A stretch of DNA of 40,489 nt, taken from contig WYBA01000491.1 of assembly GCA_011526095.1 (NCBI GenBank), forward strand, positions 1-40,489, written 5' to 3'. Positions within the stretch are counted from its first letter, which is position 1. Every line of letters starts with the position of its first letter. The stretch is from Myxococcales bacterium (GTDB taxonomy: Bacteria > Myxococcota_A > Polyangia > Haliangiales > Haliangiaceae). Below are positions 8,393-17,521 of the stretch, one piece after another. Below the pieces are notes generated by a model. The model had not been told where the DNA came from. It worked only from the letters and a program-made list of their open reading frames with translations, and made no database searches. The translations under genes and the position numbers were made by a program.

Positions 8393-9133
8393 CTACCGGT
8401 GCACCGTGACGCTCGCCGTCACGCCCTGCTCGCCCAGCGGCAGCACCTCGACGCCGAGGTCCATCACGCCCGGCACGCGCACCGTCACGCCGACGCCCGC
8501 GGTGACGTGGTAGCGGTCGCCGCCGACGACGCGCTCGCCGCCGCGCCGCCAGAACACCGGGCCGCCGAACGCGCGTGCCGCGACGTAGCCGGTGAGCTTG
8601 CCCTGCGCGACCGACCGGCCAGCCGCCACCCCGACGCGCAGGTCGGTCGCGCCGTACGTCGCGTCGCCGTCGTCGGCCTCGCCGCGCGCGACCACGCCGG
8701 CGAACGAGCCGGTCACCAGCAGGAACGGCCACGGCGTGCGCTTGCGCTCGCGCCGCGCCAGGTACGAGGCGCCGACCGCGAGCTGACCGCCCGGCCCGAG
8801 CGCGCGCCCCTCGACCGTGCCCGCGACCATCGCGCCGGCCGACACGGTCACGCCCCACTTCCACGTCGGGAACCACCCGACGCTGGCGCCGACCGTGACC
8901 TGCTCGACCTCGACGGTGTCCGCGTCCCCGCCGCCGAACACGATGTCGGTCGACACCGCGCCGACGGCGCCGCTGACGCGCCACCGCGGCTGCGCGCCGT
9001 CGCCGTCGCAGCGGTAGGGCAAGCCGGTCGGACCGACCGGCGGCGTCGCGCCTCAGGCGTGGGCGTCGTGCGCCCGCGCGGCGATGACGAGGCTCGTGGA
9101 CGACGCGACGGCGGCGATCAGCGCGAGGCGCAT
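8393..9133 (-). pseudogene. Outer-membrane beta-barrel-type protein gene interrupted by in-frame TGA
   Basis: Reading from ATG 9133, the first 26 codons encode a textbook signal peptide (MRLALIAAVASS... ending HDAHA, an Ala-X-Ala signal-peptidase site). Codon 27 is TGA (9053-9055). The same frame then stays open for 219 codons to TAG 8393, encoding a glycine-rich protein with alternating hydrophobic residues like an 8-strand outer-membrane barrel (for example VTVGASVGWF, LRVGVAAGRSV, YHVTAGVGVTVRV). The mature part has no signal of its own; the first downstream start is TTG 9022. Either the gene is dead through a nonsense change, the base is a sequence error, or a cytoplasmic form is made. 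It lies 19 bp downstream of the molybdopterin oxidoreductase gene on the same strand, probably one operon. Confidence 0.7.
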
Positions 9134-9152
9134 GCGGCAGGGTGGCACGCGT

Positions 9153-11372
9153 TCACGCCGGCGCCACCGTCACCGGCACGCCGTTGAGCGCGGCGTTGCC
9201 GCTGACGTCGAGCAGCAGCGGGTCGGTGACGAGGTTGGTGTTCACGCCGGCGTGCGCCCGCGCGACGGCGAGCTGCGCGCCCGGCGCGTCGTGGCCGAAG
9301 CCGTGCGGCAGCGACACCACCCCGGGCATCAGCTCGTCGGTGAGCTCGACCGGCGCGACGACCTCGCCGGCGCGGCTGGTCACGCGCGCGCGTCCGCCCG
9401 CGACCAGGCCGAGGCGCGCCGCGTCGTCGGGGTGGACGCGCAGCGTGCACCGCTCGGGTCCCTTGATCAGCGGGACGAGGTTGTGCATCCACGAGTTGTT
9501 GCTGCGGAGCTGGCGCCGGCCGATCAGCGCGACGTCGGGCGCCGGGCGGTCGAGCCAGGCGTCGAGCCGCGCGAGGTCGCCGACGATCAGCGCCGGCGCG
9601 AGGTCGATCAGGCCGTCCGCGGTCCGGACGACGTCGGGCACGCGCGGCCTCAGCGGGCCGAGGTCGAGCCCGTGCGGCGCGGCCTCGAGCGCCGCGAGCG
9701 ACAGCCCGCCGGGGCGCGCGCCGAAGTGATCGCCGTGCGCGCCGGTGCGCAGCAGCAGGTCGAGCAGCCGCGCCGGGCCGCGGCGCGGCGCCAGCGCCGC
9801 CAGCACCTCGGCCGATGTCCGGCCGCCGGACACCTCGGGCGGCGCGTCGGCGAGCTCGCGCTCGACCAGCTCCTTGGCGACGAAGTCGTCGGCCATCGCC
9901 AGCGGCGCCGCGCCCATGCCCATCAGCCCCTTGGCCAGGGTCAGCAGGATCTCCCACTCGGCCGGCGCGCCCGGCGCGCGGTCGAGCACCGGCGGCGCCC
10001 ATCGCGCGACGTCGCGGATCGCGAGCTGGTAGAGCGCGACGTCGTAGTGGCCGCGCGCCAGCGCCGACGGCGGCGGCAGGATCACGTCGGCCAGCGCCGT
10101 CGTCTCGTTGCGGTAGATGTCGACGGCGACGCGCGCCTCGAGCGAGGCGATCGCGCGCGCCAGGCGGTCGCCGCCGGGGACCGACAGCACCGGGTTGCCC
10201 GCGACCGTGATCAGCGCGCGCACCGCGCCGTCGCCGGGCTCGAGGATCTCGTCGGCGAGCGTCGCCGCCGGCAGCTCGCCGAACGCCTCGGGCAGCCCGC
10301 GCACGCGGCTGCGGAACCGGCCGAACCGGGTCGAGGCGCGCCTCCTGTGCCGGCCCGGCAGCGCCGCCGGCGTCGTGAACATCGCGCCGCCGGGGCGGTC
10401 GAGGTTGCCGGTGAGGACGTTGAGCAGGTCGACCGCCCAGCTCGCCAGCGTGCCGAGCTCCTGCGCGGTCGTGCCGATCCGCCCGTAGCACGCGGCCGTC
10501 GGCGCGTCGGCGTGGGCGCGCGCCAGCCGGCGGATCGTCGCCGCGTCGACGCCGACGCGCGCGGCGACGCGCTCGGCCGGGTAGCGCGCGGCGATCGCGC
10601 GGACCTCGTCGAGGCCGCGGACGTGGCCCTCGACGGCGCCGAGCCGGACCCGGCCCTCGGCGAACAGCGTCTCGATCATCGCCAGCAGCAGCGCGGCGTC
10701 GCCGCCGGGGCGCACGAACACGTGCTCGGAGGCGAGCGCCGCGGTCTCGGTGCGGCGCGGATCGACGACGACGACGCGGCCGCCGCGCGCGGTGATCGCG
10801 CGCAGCCGGTCGACGATGCCGGGCGCGGTCATCAGGCTGCCGTTCGACGCCGCCGGGTTGGCGCCGAGGACGAGCAGGTGATCGGTGCGATCGACGTCGG
10901 GCACCGGCACGGTCAGCCCGCCGCCGAACATCAGCGCGGCGCTCACCATCTTCGGCAGCTGATCGACCGAGCTGGCGCTGTAGCGCTGCTTCGTCCCGAG
11001 CGCGCGGATCAGCACCTGGCCGTAGAACATGACGTCGAGGCTGTGGGCCGACGGGTTGCCGAGATAGATCGCGACCGCGTCGTTGCCGTGCGCCTTGCGC
11101 ACGCGATCGAGCCGCGTGATCGCCTCGCCGAGCGCGTCGTCCCAGCCCGCCTCGCGCAGCTCGCCGCCGACGCGGACCAGCGGCGCGCGCAGCCGGTCGG
11201 GGTCCTCGTGCAGCGCCTTGAGCCCGTGCGCCTTGGGGCAGATGTGGCCGCGCGCGAACGGATCGTCGGGGTCGCCGCGCACGCCGCGCACCGCGCCCGC
11301 CTCGGGGTCGACCTCGACGACGATCCCGCAGGTCGCCTCGCACAAGGGACACGTCGCGAGCCGGTGCACCAT
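9153..11372 (-). CDS. Molybdopterin-dependent oxidoreductase (formate dehydrogenase-like)
   Basis: A 739-residue member of the DMSO reductase superfamily, binding bis-MGD and one [4Fe-4S] cluster. The cluster ligands are at the N-terminus: C8, C11, C15 and C45 (CPLCEATC and HICPK). The MGD-binding regions GNPSAH, VLGANPAASNGS, VVVDPRRTE and a C-terminal molydopterin-dinucleotide domain (HPDDAARLGLVAGG) are all present. In the block where the family carries its Mo ligand (YSASSVDQ, about 131-138) there are Ser residues and no Cys or Sec, so a Ser ligand is possible. There is no Tat signal, and no partner iron-sulfur or cytochrome subunit gene is adjacent, so it appears to be a cytoplasmic one-subunit enzyme. 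The substrate is unknown. ATG 11372 is chosen because it starts seven residues before the first Cys. Confidence 0.88.
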   Translation of the reverse strand: MVHRLATCPLCEATCGIVVEVDPEAGAVRGVRGDPDDPFARGHICPKAHGLKALHEDPDRLRAPLVRVGGELREAGWDDALGEAITRLDRVRKAHGNDAVAIYLGNPSAHSLDVMFYGQVLIRALGTKQRYSASSVDQLPKMVSAALMFGGGLTVPVPDVDRTDHLLVLGANPAASNGSLMTAPGIVDRLRAITARGGRVVVVDPRRTETAALASEHVFVRPGGDAALLLAMIETLFAEGRVRLGAVEGHVRGLDEVRAIAARYPAERVAARVGVDAATIRRLARAHADAPTAACYGRIGTTAQELGTLASWAVDLLNVLTGNLDRPGGAMFTTPAALPGRHRRRASTRFGRFRSRVRGLPEAFGELPAATLADEILEPGDGAVRALITVAGNPVLSVPGGDRLARAIASLEARVAVDIYRNETTALADVILPPPSALARGHYDVALYQLAIRDVARWAPPVLDRAPGAPAEWEILLTLAKGLMGMGAAPLAMADDFVAKELVERELADAPPEVSGGRTSAEVLAALAPRRGPARLLDLLLRTGAHGDHFGARPGGLSLAALEAAPHGLDLGPLRPRVPDVVRTADGLIDLAPALIVGDLARLDAWLDRPAPDVALIGRRQLRSNNSWMHNLVPLIKGPERCTLRVHPDDAARLGLVAGGRARVTSRAGEVVAPVELTDELMPGVVSLPHGFGHDAPGAQLAVARAHAGVNTNLVTDPLLLDVSGNAALNGVPVTVAPA

Positions 11373-11421
11373 GGCGCGCAGCCTACCGCGCGCCCGCGCT
11401 CGTGGCCTATCCTCCCGTCCG

Positions 11422-11844
11422 ATGTCCGCCACCCGCGTCGACCTCGCGATCTCACCGCCCGGCCTGATCCGCGGCGCCCGCTGCCACACGCTGCTCGCCG
11501 ACGATCAGGGCGTGGCGATCGTCCACGTCTGCCGCGGCTGGCGCGTGAACTTCTCGCCGCGCGGCATGCTCAAGCAGGCGGTCGCGAACGCGACGCTGCG
11601 CCACCTGCGGACCAAGGCCGAGCAGGCCACGGCCGCGCTCGCTGGCGACCTGCGCGGGCTCGCCGCCGGCAAGGGCGGCGCGGTGCTGGCGTGGAGCGAC
11701 GTCTCGAACGTCCAGTGGAACGCGGAGTACCTGGACCTGCGGTTCACCGGCGCCGGCAAGCGCTACCGGTTCCAGTTCGAGGAGCCCGAGGCCGCCGCCG
11801 CGGGCGCGTTCGCCGCCGCGATCAGCTCGCGCGCAGGCCGCTGA
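11422..11844 (+). CDS. Small conserved protein of unknown function
   Basis: A 140-residue soluble protein with no signal peptide. The C-terminal part (VLAWSDVSNVQWNAEYLDLRF... to the end) has the strand pattern and terminal helix of a bacterial PH-like domain, but this is a judgement by eye. A basic helical segment with several Lys and Arg lies in the middle (about 50-68). The gene begins 49 bp from the divergent molybdopterin oxidoreductase start, and its last 23 bp overlap the 3' end of the convergent sigma factor gene, which limits any terminator between them. No function can be assigned. Confidence 0.62.
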   Translation: MSATRVDLAISPPGLIRGARCHTLLADDQGVAIVHVCRGWRVNFSPRGMLKQAVANATLRHLRTKAEQATAALAGDLRGLAAGKGGAVLAWSDVSNVQWNAEYLDLRFTGAGKRYRFQFEEPEAAAAGAFAAAISSRAGR

Positions 11845-12430
11845 ACGTCCGCGCGTAGGCGTCGAGGTCGACGTCGGTCGCGAGCCGGTCGCGCGGGATC
11901 TCGGCGAGCTTCTCCAGCTGATCGCGCAGGGCGGCGCGCGCGCGCGTCAGCCGGGTGCGGATCGCGCCGGGCGCGAGCTCGAACACCTCGCCCAGCGCGG
12001 CGGCGTCGAGGTCCTCCCAGTAGTGCAGCTCGAGCAGCGTCTGCTGCTCGACCGGCAGCGCGCGCATCGCCTCGATCAGGCGGCGGTGGTCCTCGCCGCG
12101 CGCGAGCTTGCCGGGCGCCGAGGTCATCATGCCGGCCACCGTCGACACGTACGGGTCGAACTGGCCGTCGCGGCGCTTGCCGCGGCAGTGGCGGTACAGC
12201 TCGTGGCGCGCCACCGTGTACAGGTACGTGCGGAAGCTCGACCGCCCCGCGAACTGGTCCTTCGCCTTCACGATCGCCAGGAACGTCGCCTGGACCAGCT
12301 CGTCCGGCTCGTCGCACTTGGTCGCGAAGAACCGGTACATCGCGTCGAAGTAGCGCTGGAACAGCGCGCGCCCCGCCGGCTGATCGCCGGCGCGCCAGCG
12401 GTCCAGCAGGGTGGGATCGTCCGCGTCCAT
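11822..12430 (-). CDS. ECF-type RNA polymerase sigma factor
   Basis: A 202-residue sigma-70 family factor with only regions 2 and 4. Region 2 spans about 20-85 (LFQRYFDAMYRFF, DELVQATFLAIVKAKDQF, FRTYLYTVARHELYRHCR) and region 4 about 117-170 (LPVEQQTLLELHYWEDLDAAALGEVF, then the recognition helix around GAIRTRLTRARAALR). There is no anti-sigma gene beside it. Instead a membrane Ser/Thr kinase gene starts 58 bp away on the opposite strand, a pairing common in myxobacteria, where kinase-dependent control of the sigma factor is a plausible but here unproven model. The start at ATG 12430 gives the expected length. Confidence 0.9.
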   Translation of the reverse strand: MDADDPTLLDRWRAGDQPAGRALFQRYFDAMYRFFATKCDEPDELVQATFLAIVKAKDQFAGRSSFRTYLYTVARHELYRHCRGKRRDGQFDPYVSTVAGMMTSAPGKLARGEDHRRLIEAMRALPVEQQTLLELHYWEDLDAAALGEVFELAPGAIRTRLTRARAALRDQLEKLAEIPRDRLATDVDLDAYARTFSGLRAS

Positions 12431-12488
12431 CACCGCCAGCGTATCACCCGCGCGGGACGGTCCGCGGCTAGCATCGTCGCGAGCCTCG

Positions 12489-15020
12489 ATGGCCCGCCCG
12501 CCCGACACCCCACCTCGCACCCCACCGGCGCCCGGCGACGCCGATCCGGTCGCGCCGACCGCGCTCGAGCGCCCGGCCGCGCTCGGCGATCCGCTGGAGC
12601 GGGCGGTCGCGCGCGCGTCGGCGGAGGCCGCGCTGTTCGGCGACGCCGCGCCGGTGACGCTCGGGCGCTACCGGGTGATCGAGCGCGCCGGCGCCGGCGG
12701 CATGGGCGTGGTGTGGTCGGCGTGGGACCCGGAGCTGGGCCGCGGCGTCGCGCTCAAGCTGGCGTCGTCGGGCGACGCCGCGGCGCGCGCCCGCGCGCTC
12801 GACGAGGGGCGCGCGCTGGCGCGGCTGTCGCATCCCAACGTCGTGCCGATCTACGACGTGCTCGAGCACGAGGCCGGCGTGATGCTGGTGATGGAGCTGG
12901 TCAAGGGCGAGACGCTGCGCGCCTACGCGGCGGGCAAGCCGGGCGTGCTCGAGCTGGTGCGCGCCTACCGCCAGGCCGGCGAGGGCCTCGCCGCGGCCCA
13001 CGCCGCGGGCCTGGTCCACCGCGACTTCAAGCCCGACAACGCGATCCTCGCCGAGGACGGCCGCGTCCGCGTGCTCGACTTCGGGCTCGCCCACGCCGAC
13101 GGCGGCGGCAGCGGCGAGATCGCCGGGACGCCGCGCTACATGGCGCCGGAGCAGCGCGCGGGCGAGGCGCTCACGCCCGCGGTCGATCAGTACGCGCTGT
13201 GCGTCGCGCTGCGCGAGGCGGTCGAGGCGCGCGGCGCGGTGCCGCGGTGGCTCGGGCCGATCCTGGCGCGCGGCGCCGCCGATCGAGCCGCCGACCGCTA
13301 CCCGTCGATGCGGGCGCTGCTCGCCGCGCTCGCGGATGACCCGCGGACCAGGCTGCGTCGGCGCGGCGCGGTGGCGGCGGCGGTACTCGGGCTCGGCGGC
13401 GCGGCCGCGGCGTTCGTCGCCGGGCGCGCGGCCTCGGGCGACGACGCCGCGGCGCGGTGCTCGGGCGGCGAGGCGCTGGTGACCGAGGCTTGGGGCGCTC
13501 GACGTGCGGCGGTGCGCGAGCACCTGGCCGCGCTCGGCGGCAACTACGCCGCCGACGCCGCGCCCGCGCTCCTCGCCGGGCTCGACGGCTACGCGTCGCG
13601 GTGGACGGCGCTGCACCGCGGCGCGTGCGAGGCGCACCACCGCGGCGAGATCTCCGCCGACCTGCTCGATCGCCGCGCCGGCTGCCTGTCGCGGCGGCGC
13701 GCCGCGCTCGCGACGATCGGCGAGCTGGCGACGACCGTGACCGCCGACGGGCTCGCTGATCTCGTCGAGGCGGCGAGCGGCCTGCCGGCGCTCGACGCCT
13801 GCGACGACGACGCGGCGCTGATGGCCGCCGTCGCGCCGCCGCCCCGCGAGGCCGCGGCCGAGGCGTCCGCGATCGCGGACCTGGTGGCGCGCGTCGACGT
13901 CGAGCGCGACGCCGGGCGGTTCGACGAGGCGCGGCGCGACGCCGAGGACGCGGTCGCGCGCGCCGCGGCGCTCGGCTACCGGCCGCTGGTCGCGCGCACG
14001 CGGCTGGCGCGCGGCCGCGTCGGCATGGACGTCGACACCCCCGACCGCGGCGCCGCGGACCTCGCCGTGGCGACGCGCGAGGCGATCGCGGTCGGCGACG
14101 AGCCGCTCGCGATCGAGGCGTACGCGCGCCAGGCGTGGGCGGTGGCGACGACGAGCGATCCGTCACGCGCGCTCGACGGGCTGCCGCTGATCGAGGCGAT
14201 GGCCGAGCGCGCGGGCGAGCGCGCCGGGTTCGCGCGCGCGCTGCTCGAGAACAACCGCGGCTCGGTCGCGCTCGCGCAGGGCGACCGGGCGGCGGCGCGC
14301 GCGCGCTTCGAGGCCGCGCGCGCCGCCGCCTCGGGGCTCGGCGACGCCGAGGCGATCGAGCTGACCGCGGCGCTGTCGGGCCTGCTGCTGGTGATCGACG
14401 AGCCGGACGCGCGGGACGCGATCGCCGCCGAGCTGATCGAGACGCGGACGCGGCTGCTCGGCGCGACGCACCCGCGCACGTTGATCGCGAGGATCAACGC
14501 CGGCATGACGCTCGGCGACGACGCGCGCCTGCTCGACGAGCTCGGCGCGGCGTGCGAGGCGATGCGCGCGCGCCACCCGTCGCAGCACGCGATCGTCGCG
14601 GAGTGCGGCCTGGAGCTCGCCCTCGTCGCGGCCGCGCACGGCGACGTCGCCGCGGCCGCCGCCTGGGGCGCGCGCGTGCTCGAGGCCGCCGGCGCCGCGC
14701 TCGAGCCGGAGGCGGCCGCGCAGGCCCGCGCGTTCGGCGCCCTCGCCACCGCCCCGGCCGACGCCGTCCGGCAGTTCACCGCGCTCGCGGATCAGGCCGC
14801 CAGCGCCGGGCCGACGTGGTTCGCGCGGCTGCTCGCCGGTGACGACGCGCTCGGCGCCGCCGTCGCCGCCGTCGCGGCGGGCGACACGGCCACCGCGCGT
14901 GCACGGCTCGCGCGCGCGCGCCAGCACTGGGACGAGGCCGCCGAGGCGCCGCCGGCCGCCCGCGAGCGGCGCGCGCGCCTGGCCGCCCGCGTCGAGGGCG
15001 CGCTCAAGGGTTCGCGCTGA
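12489..15020 (+). CDS. Membrane Ser/Thr protein kinase with extracytoplasmic helical repeats
   Basis: An 843-residue Hanks-type kinase. Catalytic marks: Gly loop GAGGMGVV (about 68-75), Lys in VALK (K90), HRDFKPDN (177-184, Asp 179), DFG (197-199) and APE (219-221). After APE the C-lobe is short: CVALREAVEARG runs straight into VPRWLGPIL, where related myxobacterial kinases have roughly 30 more residues, including an LYGERPF-like segment. A single transmembrane helix lies at about 294-312. The remaining 530 residues outside the membrane are Ala-rich helices in TPR-like pairs. The Gly loop, Lys, HRD and DFG are intact, so activity is likely, but the shortened lobe is unusual. It is divergent from the sigma factor gene and its stop overlaps the convergent ADYC gene by 17 bp. 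Confidence 0.9.
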   Translation: MARPPDTPPRTPPAPGDADPVAPTALERPAALGDPLERAVARASAEAALFGDAAPVTLGRYRVIERAGAGGMGVVWSAWDPELGRGVALKLASSGDAAARARALDEGRALARLSHPNVVPIYDVLEHEAGVMLVMELVKGETLRAYAAGKPGVLELVRAYRQAGEGLAAAHAAGLVHRDFKPDNAILAEDGRVRVLDFGLAHADGGGSGEIAGTPRYMAPEQRAGEALTPAVDQYALCVALREAVEARGAVPRWLGPILARGAADRAADRYPSMRALLAALADDPRTRLRRRGAVAAAVLGLGGAAAAFVAGRAASGDDAAARCSGGEALVTEAWGARRAAVREHLAALGGNYAADAAPALLAGLDGYASRWTALHRGACEAHHRGEISADLLDRRAGCLSRRRAALATIGELATTVTADGLADLVEAASGLPALDACDDDAALMAAVAPPPREAAAEASAIADLVARVDVERDAGRFDEARRDAEDAVARAAALGYRPLVARTRLARGRVGMDVDTPDRGAADLAVATREAIAVGDEPLAIEAYARQAWAVATTSDPSRALDGLPLIEAMAERAGERAGFARALLENNRGSVALAQGDRAAARARFEAARAAASGLGDAEAIELTAALSGLLLVIDEPDARDAIAAELIETRTRLLGATHPRTLIARINAGMTLGDDARLLDELGAACEAMRARHPSQHAIVAECGLELALVAAAHGDVAAAAAWGARVLEAAGAALEPEAAAQARAFGALATAPADAVRQFTALADQAASAGPTWFARLLAGDDALGAAVAAVAAGDTATARARLARARQHWDEAAEAPPAARERRARLAARVEGALKGSR

Positions 15021-16059
15021 GCACCTGCGCGCCGCCGGGCCACGCCGCCGGGAACCCGGGGGTCCCCGTGCACGGCGGCAGCGGCTTGCCCGCCGCCTGG
15101 CACGTCGCGACGATGTCCGCGGTGAGCCCCGGATACTTCTTCTCCAGGCGATGCTGATCGAGGCAGATCGCGCCCTTCTCGCTCCACACCGCCTCGTAGC
15201 TCGACTCGTCGCCGGCCAGCGTCATCCAGGCGTCCACGTTCTCCCAGTGCAGCGGCGTGCCCTGCTCGGTGAACGCGTGGCCGGTGCCACACACGTCCGA
15301 GACGTACATCTTCAGGAGCGCCTGGCGCGCATCCCACCCGGCGTCGAGCTTCGGCGTCGCGCCGGCGGTGGTGTGGCGGGTGAGGTGCATCTTCGCGAGC
15401 GCGCTGCCGGCGCAGCCGATGTTGAACCAGCCGTCCTTGTCGTTCGTCGTCGTGACCTCCTTGGTCACGGCGTCGTAGCGATCGCCCGCGAACAGCAGCG
15501 CCTCGACCGCGTTGGGGAACTGGGTCGACTCCTCGGGCGGGTTCCAGCACAGGTTGGTCACCGGGTGGGTCGAGCCCGGGTTGGTGTACTCGTACTCGAG
15601 CTCGTAGGTGTAGTTGGCGTCGGGGTCACCGACCCAGTACTTGGTCGTGAGGTTCACCTGCTTGATGTGGATGCGCAGCGGGTACGCCGCGCCGGGCGCC
15701 GACACCTCGAAGTACGCGCCCTCGAGGTCGAAGCCGGTCAGGTCCTTGTAGACCGCCGGGTTGTTCGACCGCGCGGTCAGCTCCGCGCCGGTCACGACGG
15801 GGCGGTAGCTGTCGCCCTTCCGGTAGAGGCCCAGCACCCGCACGCCGGCCTCGTTGGGCAAGCCGTTGACGTTGAGCTCGTGGAACTCCCACACGTCCAT
15901 CACCGGCGAGTTCTCGCCGCAGCCCCAGGTCTTGGGGCACTTGATCACGGCCTCGTCGGTCGTCCCCACCTCGGGCTCCGCCTCGACACACGCAGAGGTG
16001 GCCACCCCGGAGGCGAGCACGGCGGCGGCGGCGAACAGGGTGCTGGGCTTCATCATCAT
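15004..16059 (-). CDS. ADYC-domain lipoprotein
   Basis: A 351-residue secreted protein with a lipoprotein-type signal (VATSAC, C24). It resembles the ADYC family of myxobacterial exported proteins: an N-terminal WGCGENSPVMD block, then ELNVNGLPNEAGV, a middle WFNIGCAGSALAKMHLTRHT segment, and RQALLKMYVSDVCG, where most members read ADYCG. So the name-giving motif is altered here to SDVCG. Cys residues are spaced as if in disulfide pairs. Function of the family is unknown. The start is one of three consecutive ATGs (16059, 16056, 16053). It is divergent from the trypsin-like protease gene across a 184-bp region with phased TGGTCCAC repeats, suggesting shared control of two secreted products. 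Confidence 0.82.
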   Translation of the reverse strand: MMMKPSTLFAAAAVLASGVATSACVEAEPEVGTTDEAVIKCPKTWGCGENSPVMDVWEFHELNVNGLPNEAGVRVLGLYRKGDSYRPVVTGAELTARSNNPAVYKDLTGFDLEGAYFEVSAPGAAYPLRIHIKQVNLTTKYWVGDPDANYTYELEYEYTNPGSTHPVTNLCWNPPEESTQFPNAVEALLFAGDRYDAVTKEVTTTNDKDGWFNIGCAGSALAKMHLTRHTTAGATPKLDAGWDARQALLKMYVSDVCGTGHAFTEQGTPLHWENVDAWMTLAGDESSYEAVWSEKGAICLDQHRLEKKYPGLTADIVATCQAAGKPLPPCTGTPGFPAAWPGGAQVLSANP

Positions 16060-16127
16060 GGACTAGAGAGAGCCAGCTCGCGGCGTGACGTTACCGACGT
16101 CCGGAAGTCGGGGGTGCGACACCAGGT

Positions 16128-16165
16128 TGGTCCACTCTGGTCCACCCCGGTGGCGCCTGGTCCAC
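16128..16165. promoter_or_regulatory. Three helically phased TGGTCCAC direct repeats
   Basis: The octamer TGGTCCAC occurs at 16128-16135, 16138-16145 and 16158-16165, i.e. at steps of exactly 10 and 20 bp, one and two DNA turns. The flanks are also similar (a C or T before, C after). They lie midway in the 184-bp region between the divergent ADYC lipoprotein (start 16059) and protease (start 16244) genes. Same-face spacing fits a regulator binding as a row of subunits. No matching regulator gene is adjacent. Confidence 0.6.
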
Positions 16166-16243
16166 CGCGTAACGCGCCGTTCCGAGGGTCCTCTACCCCG
16201 GCCGAATCCCGCTTGACGGGACCGGACCCAAGGAGAGACCCAG

Positions 16244-17485
16244 ATGACCGCTCGCAACCACCCCGCCACGTTCACCCGCCACCTCCGCCGCGGCCTGCTC
16301 GCCGCCGCGCTCGCCGTCGCGCCCGCCGCCTGCGTCCAGGAAGAGCGCGTCGAGGTCGAGACCGTCGACCAGGCGATCTCCGGCGGCGCCGCCGATCACA
16401 CGGCGCCCTACGTCGTCCGCGTCGGCAAGAGCTGCACCGGCACGCTCGTCACGCCGCGCCACGTCCTCACCGCCAACCACTGCATCACCGGCCTCACCGC
16501 CAACGAGTTCAAGGAGAGCAAGGGCATGGGCGGCCCCGAGGCCGACTACACGATCTACCTCCTGCCCTACGGCTTCGACTCGATCGACGATCAGGTCTGC
16601 GCCGACGGCGCCGAGGCGTTCAACATCCCCGGCACGCCGGTGTTCTGCGCCGACGGCAGCGATCCCAAGCCGGTCGTCCAGAAGTTCGCGCACACCTACG
16701 CCGAGAGCGGCCCGGTGATCGTCATGGCCGGCGACAAGCAGCTCGCGCTCGGGCCGTTCGACAACACCCACGACGCCGAGCGCGACCTCGCGATCATCAA
16801 GCTCGACAAGCCGGTCCCGGCGGAGGTCGCGACGCCGCTCCACCCGCCGATCCTCGACTGGATGGACCCCTGCCCCGAGAAGGGCGACGTGTTCGGCGCG
16901 ACGATCGTCGGGTTCAACGGCGGCGCCACCAAGGAGTCGCGGTTCAACAAGCAGCACCACCGCGAGGGCGTCGGCAACACCTACGGCGAGTTCTTCACCC
17001 ACGAGTGGCTGCTGCCGGTGCCGGTGGTCGATCCCGCGTTCGGCATCGCGTCGCTGCCGTGGTTCGCGAACCAGGCCGTGTTCGGCAACGTCTACGGCGG
17101 CATCGAGGGCGGCGACTCGGGCGGCCCGCTGCTCTACAAGACCGTCGACCAGGACGGTCGCAACTACCAGGTGCGGCTGTGCGGCGTCGCCAGCGGCACG
17201 TACCCGACGACCGCGTTCGACCTGCTCCAGTGCGGCATCACCGGCGTGTGCTGGGCGGTCGGCCAGCGCCACGTCGCGCTCGACTCCGAGGAGGCGATCG
17301 ACTGGCTGCTGCCGCGCCTGACCTACGTCAACAAGTTCGGCGACCGCGAGTTCCTCGGCGAGTGCGGCGGCGTCGGCGACGATGTCGACACCAACTGCGA
17401 CCTCGAGCCGGATGCGTGCGAGCCGCAGGAGGAGGACACCAAGTTCGAGGCGGGCATCAACTGCATCAGCGTCTACGACAACTGA
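16244..17485 (+). CDS. Secreted trypsin-like serine protease
   Basis: A 413-residue S1-family protease. An AAGGAGAG ribosome-binding site precedes ATG 16244. The signal ends at a lipobox-like APAAC (C30). AISGG at about 44-48 resembles the zymogen activation site where the new N-terminus IxGG is released. The triad is present: H79 in TANHC, D181 in ERDLAII, and S292 in GGDSGGPL. Insertions between H79 and D181 make the domain longer than animal trypsin. The C-terminal 50 residues (GVGDDVDTNCDLEPDACEPQ) are acidic, with paired Cys like a short calcium-binding type tail. It shares a control region with the ADYC lipoprotein gene. Confidence 0.9.
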   Translation: MTARNHPATFTRHLRRGLLAAALAVAPAACVQEERVEVETVDQAISGGAADHTAPYVVRVGKSCTGTLVTPRHVLTANHCITGLTANEFKESKGMGGPEADYTIYLLPYGFDSIDDQVCADGAEAFNIPGTPVFCADGSDPKPVVQKFAHTYAESGPVIVMAGDKQLALGPFDNTHDAERDLAIIKLDKPVPAEVATPLHPPILDWMDPCPEKGDVFGATIVGFNGGATKESRFNKQHHREGVGNTYGEFFTHEWLLPVPVVDPAFGIASLPWFANQAVFGNVYGGIEGGDSGGPLLYKTVDQDGRNYQVRLCGVASGTYPTTAFDLLQCGITGVCWAVGQRHVALDSEEAIDWLLPRLTYVNKFGDREFLGECGGVGDDVDTNCDLEPDACEPQEEDTKFEAGINCISVYDN

Positions 17486-17521
17486 CGCGCCGCGCGGCCG
17501 CCGCCGGGACGCGCTGGCCCG

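Noticed and set aside
9053..9055. TGA as a selenocysteine codon
   Set aside because: It falls at a signal-peptidase site rather than in a redox motif, and the protein is a barrel-like type with no selenoprotein relatives known to me.
11822..15020. Convergent overlaps as sign of annotation error
   Set aside because: The overlaps (23 bp and 17 bp) occur between genes with clear family motifs or coding character, so they look like genuine compact 3' ends.
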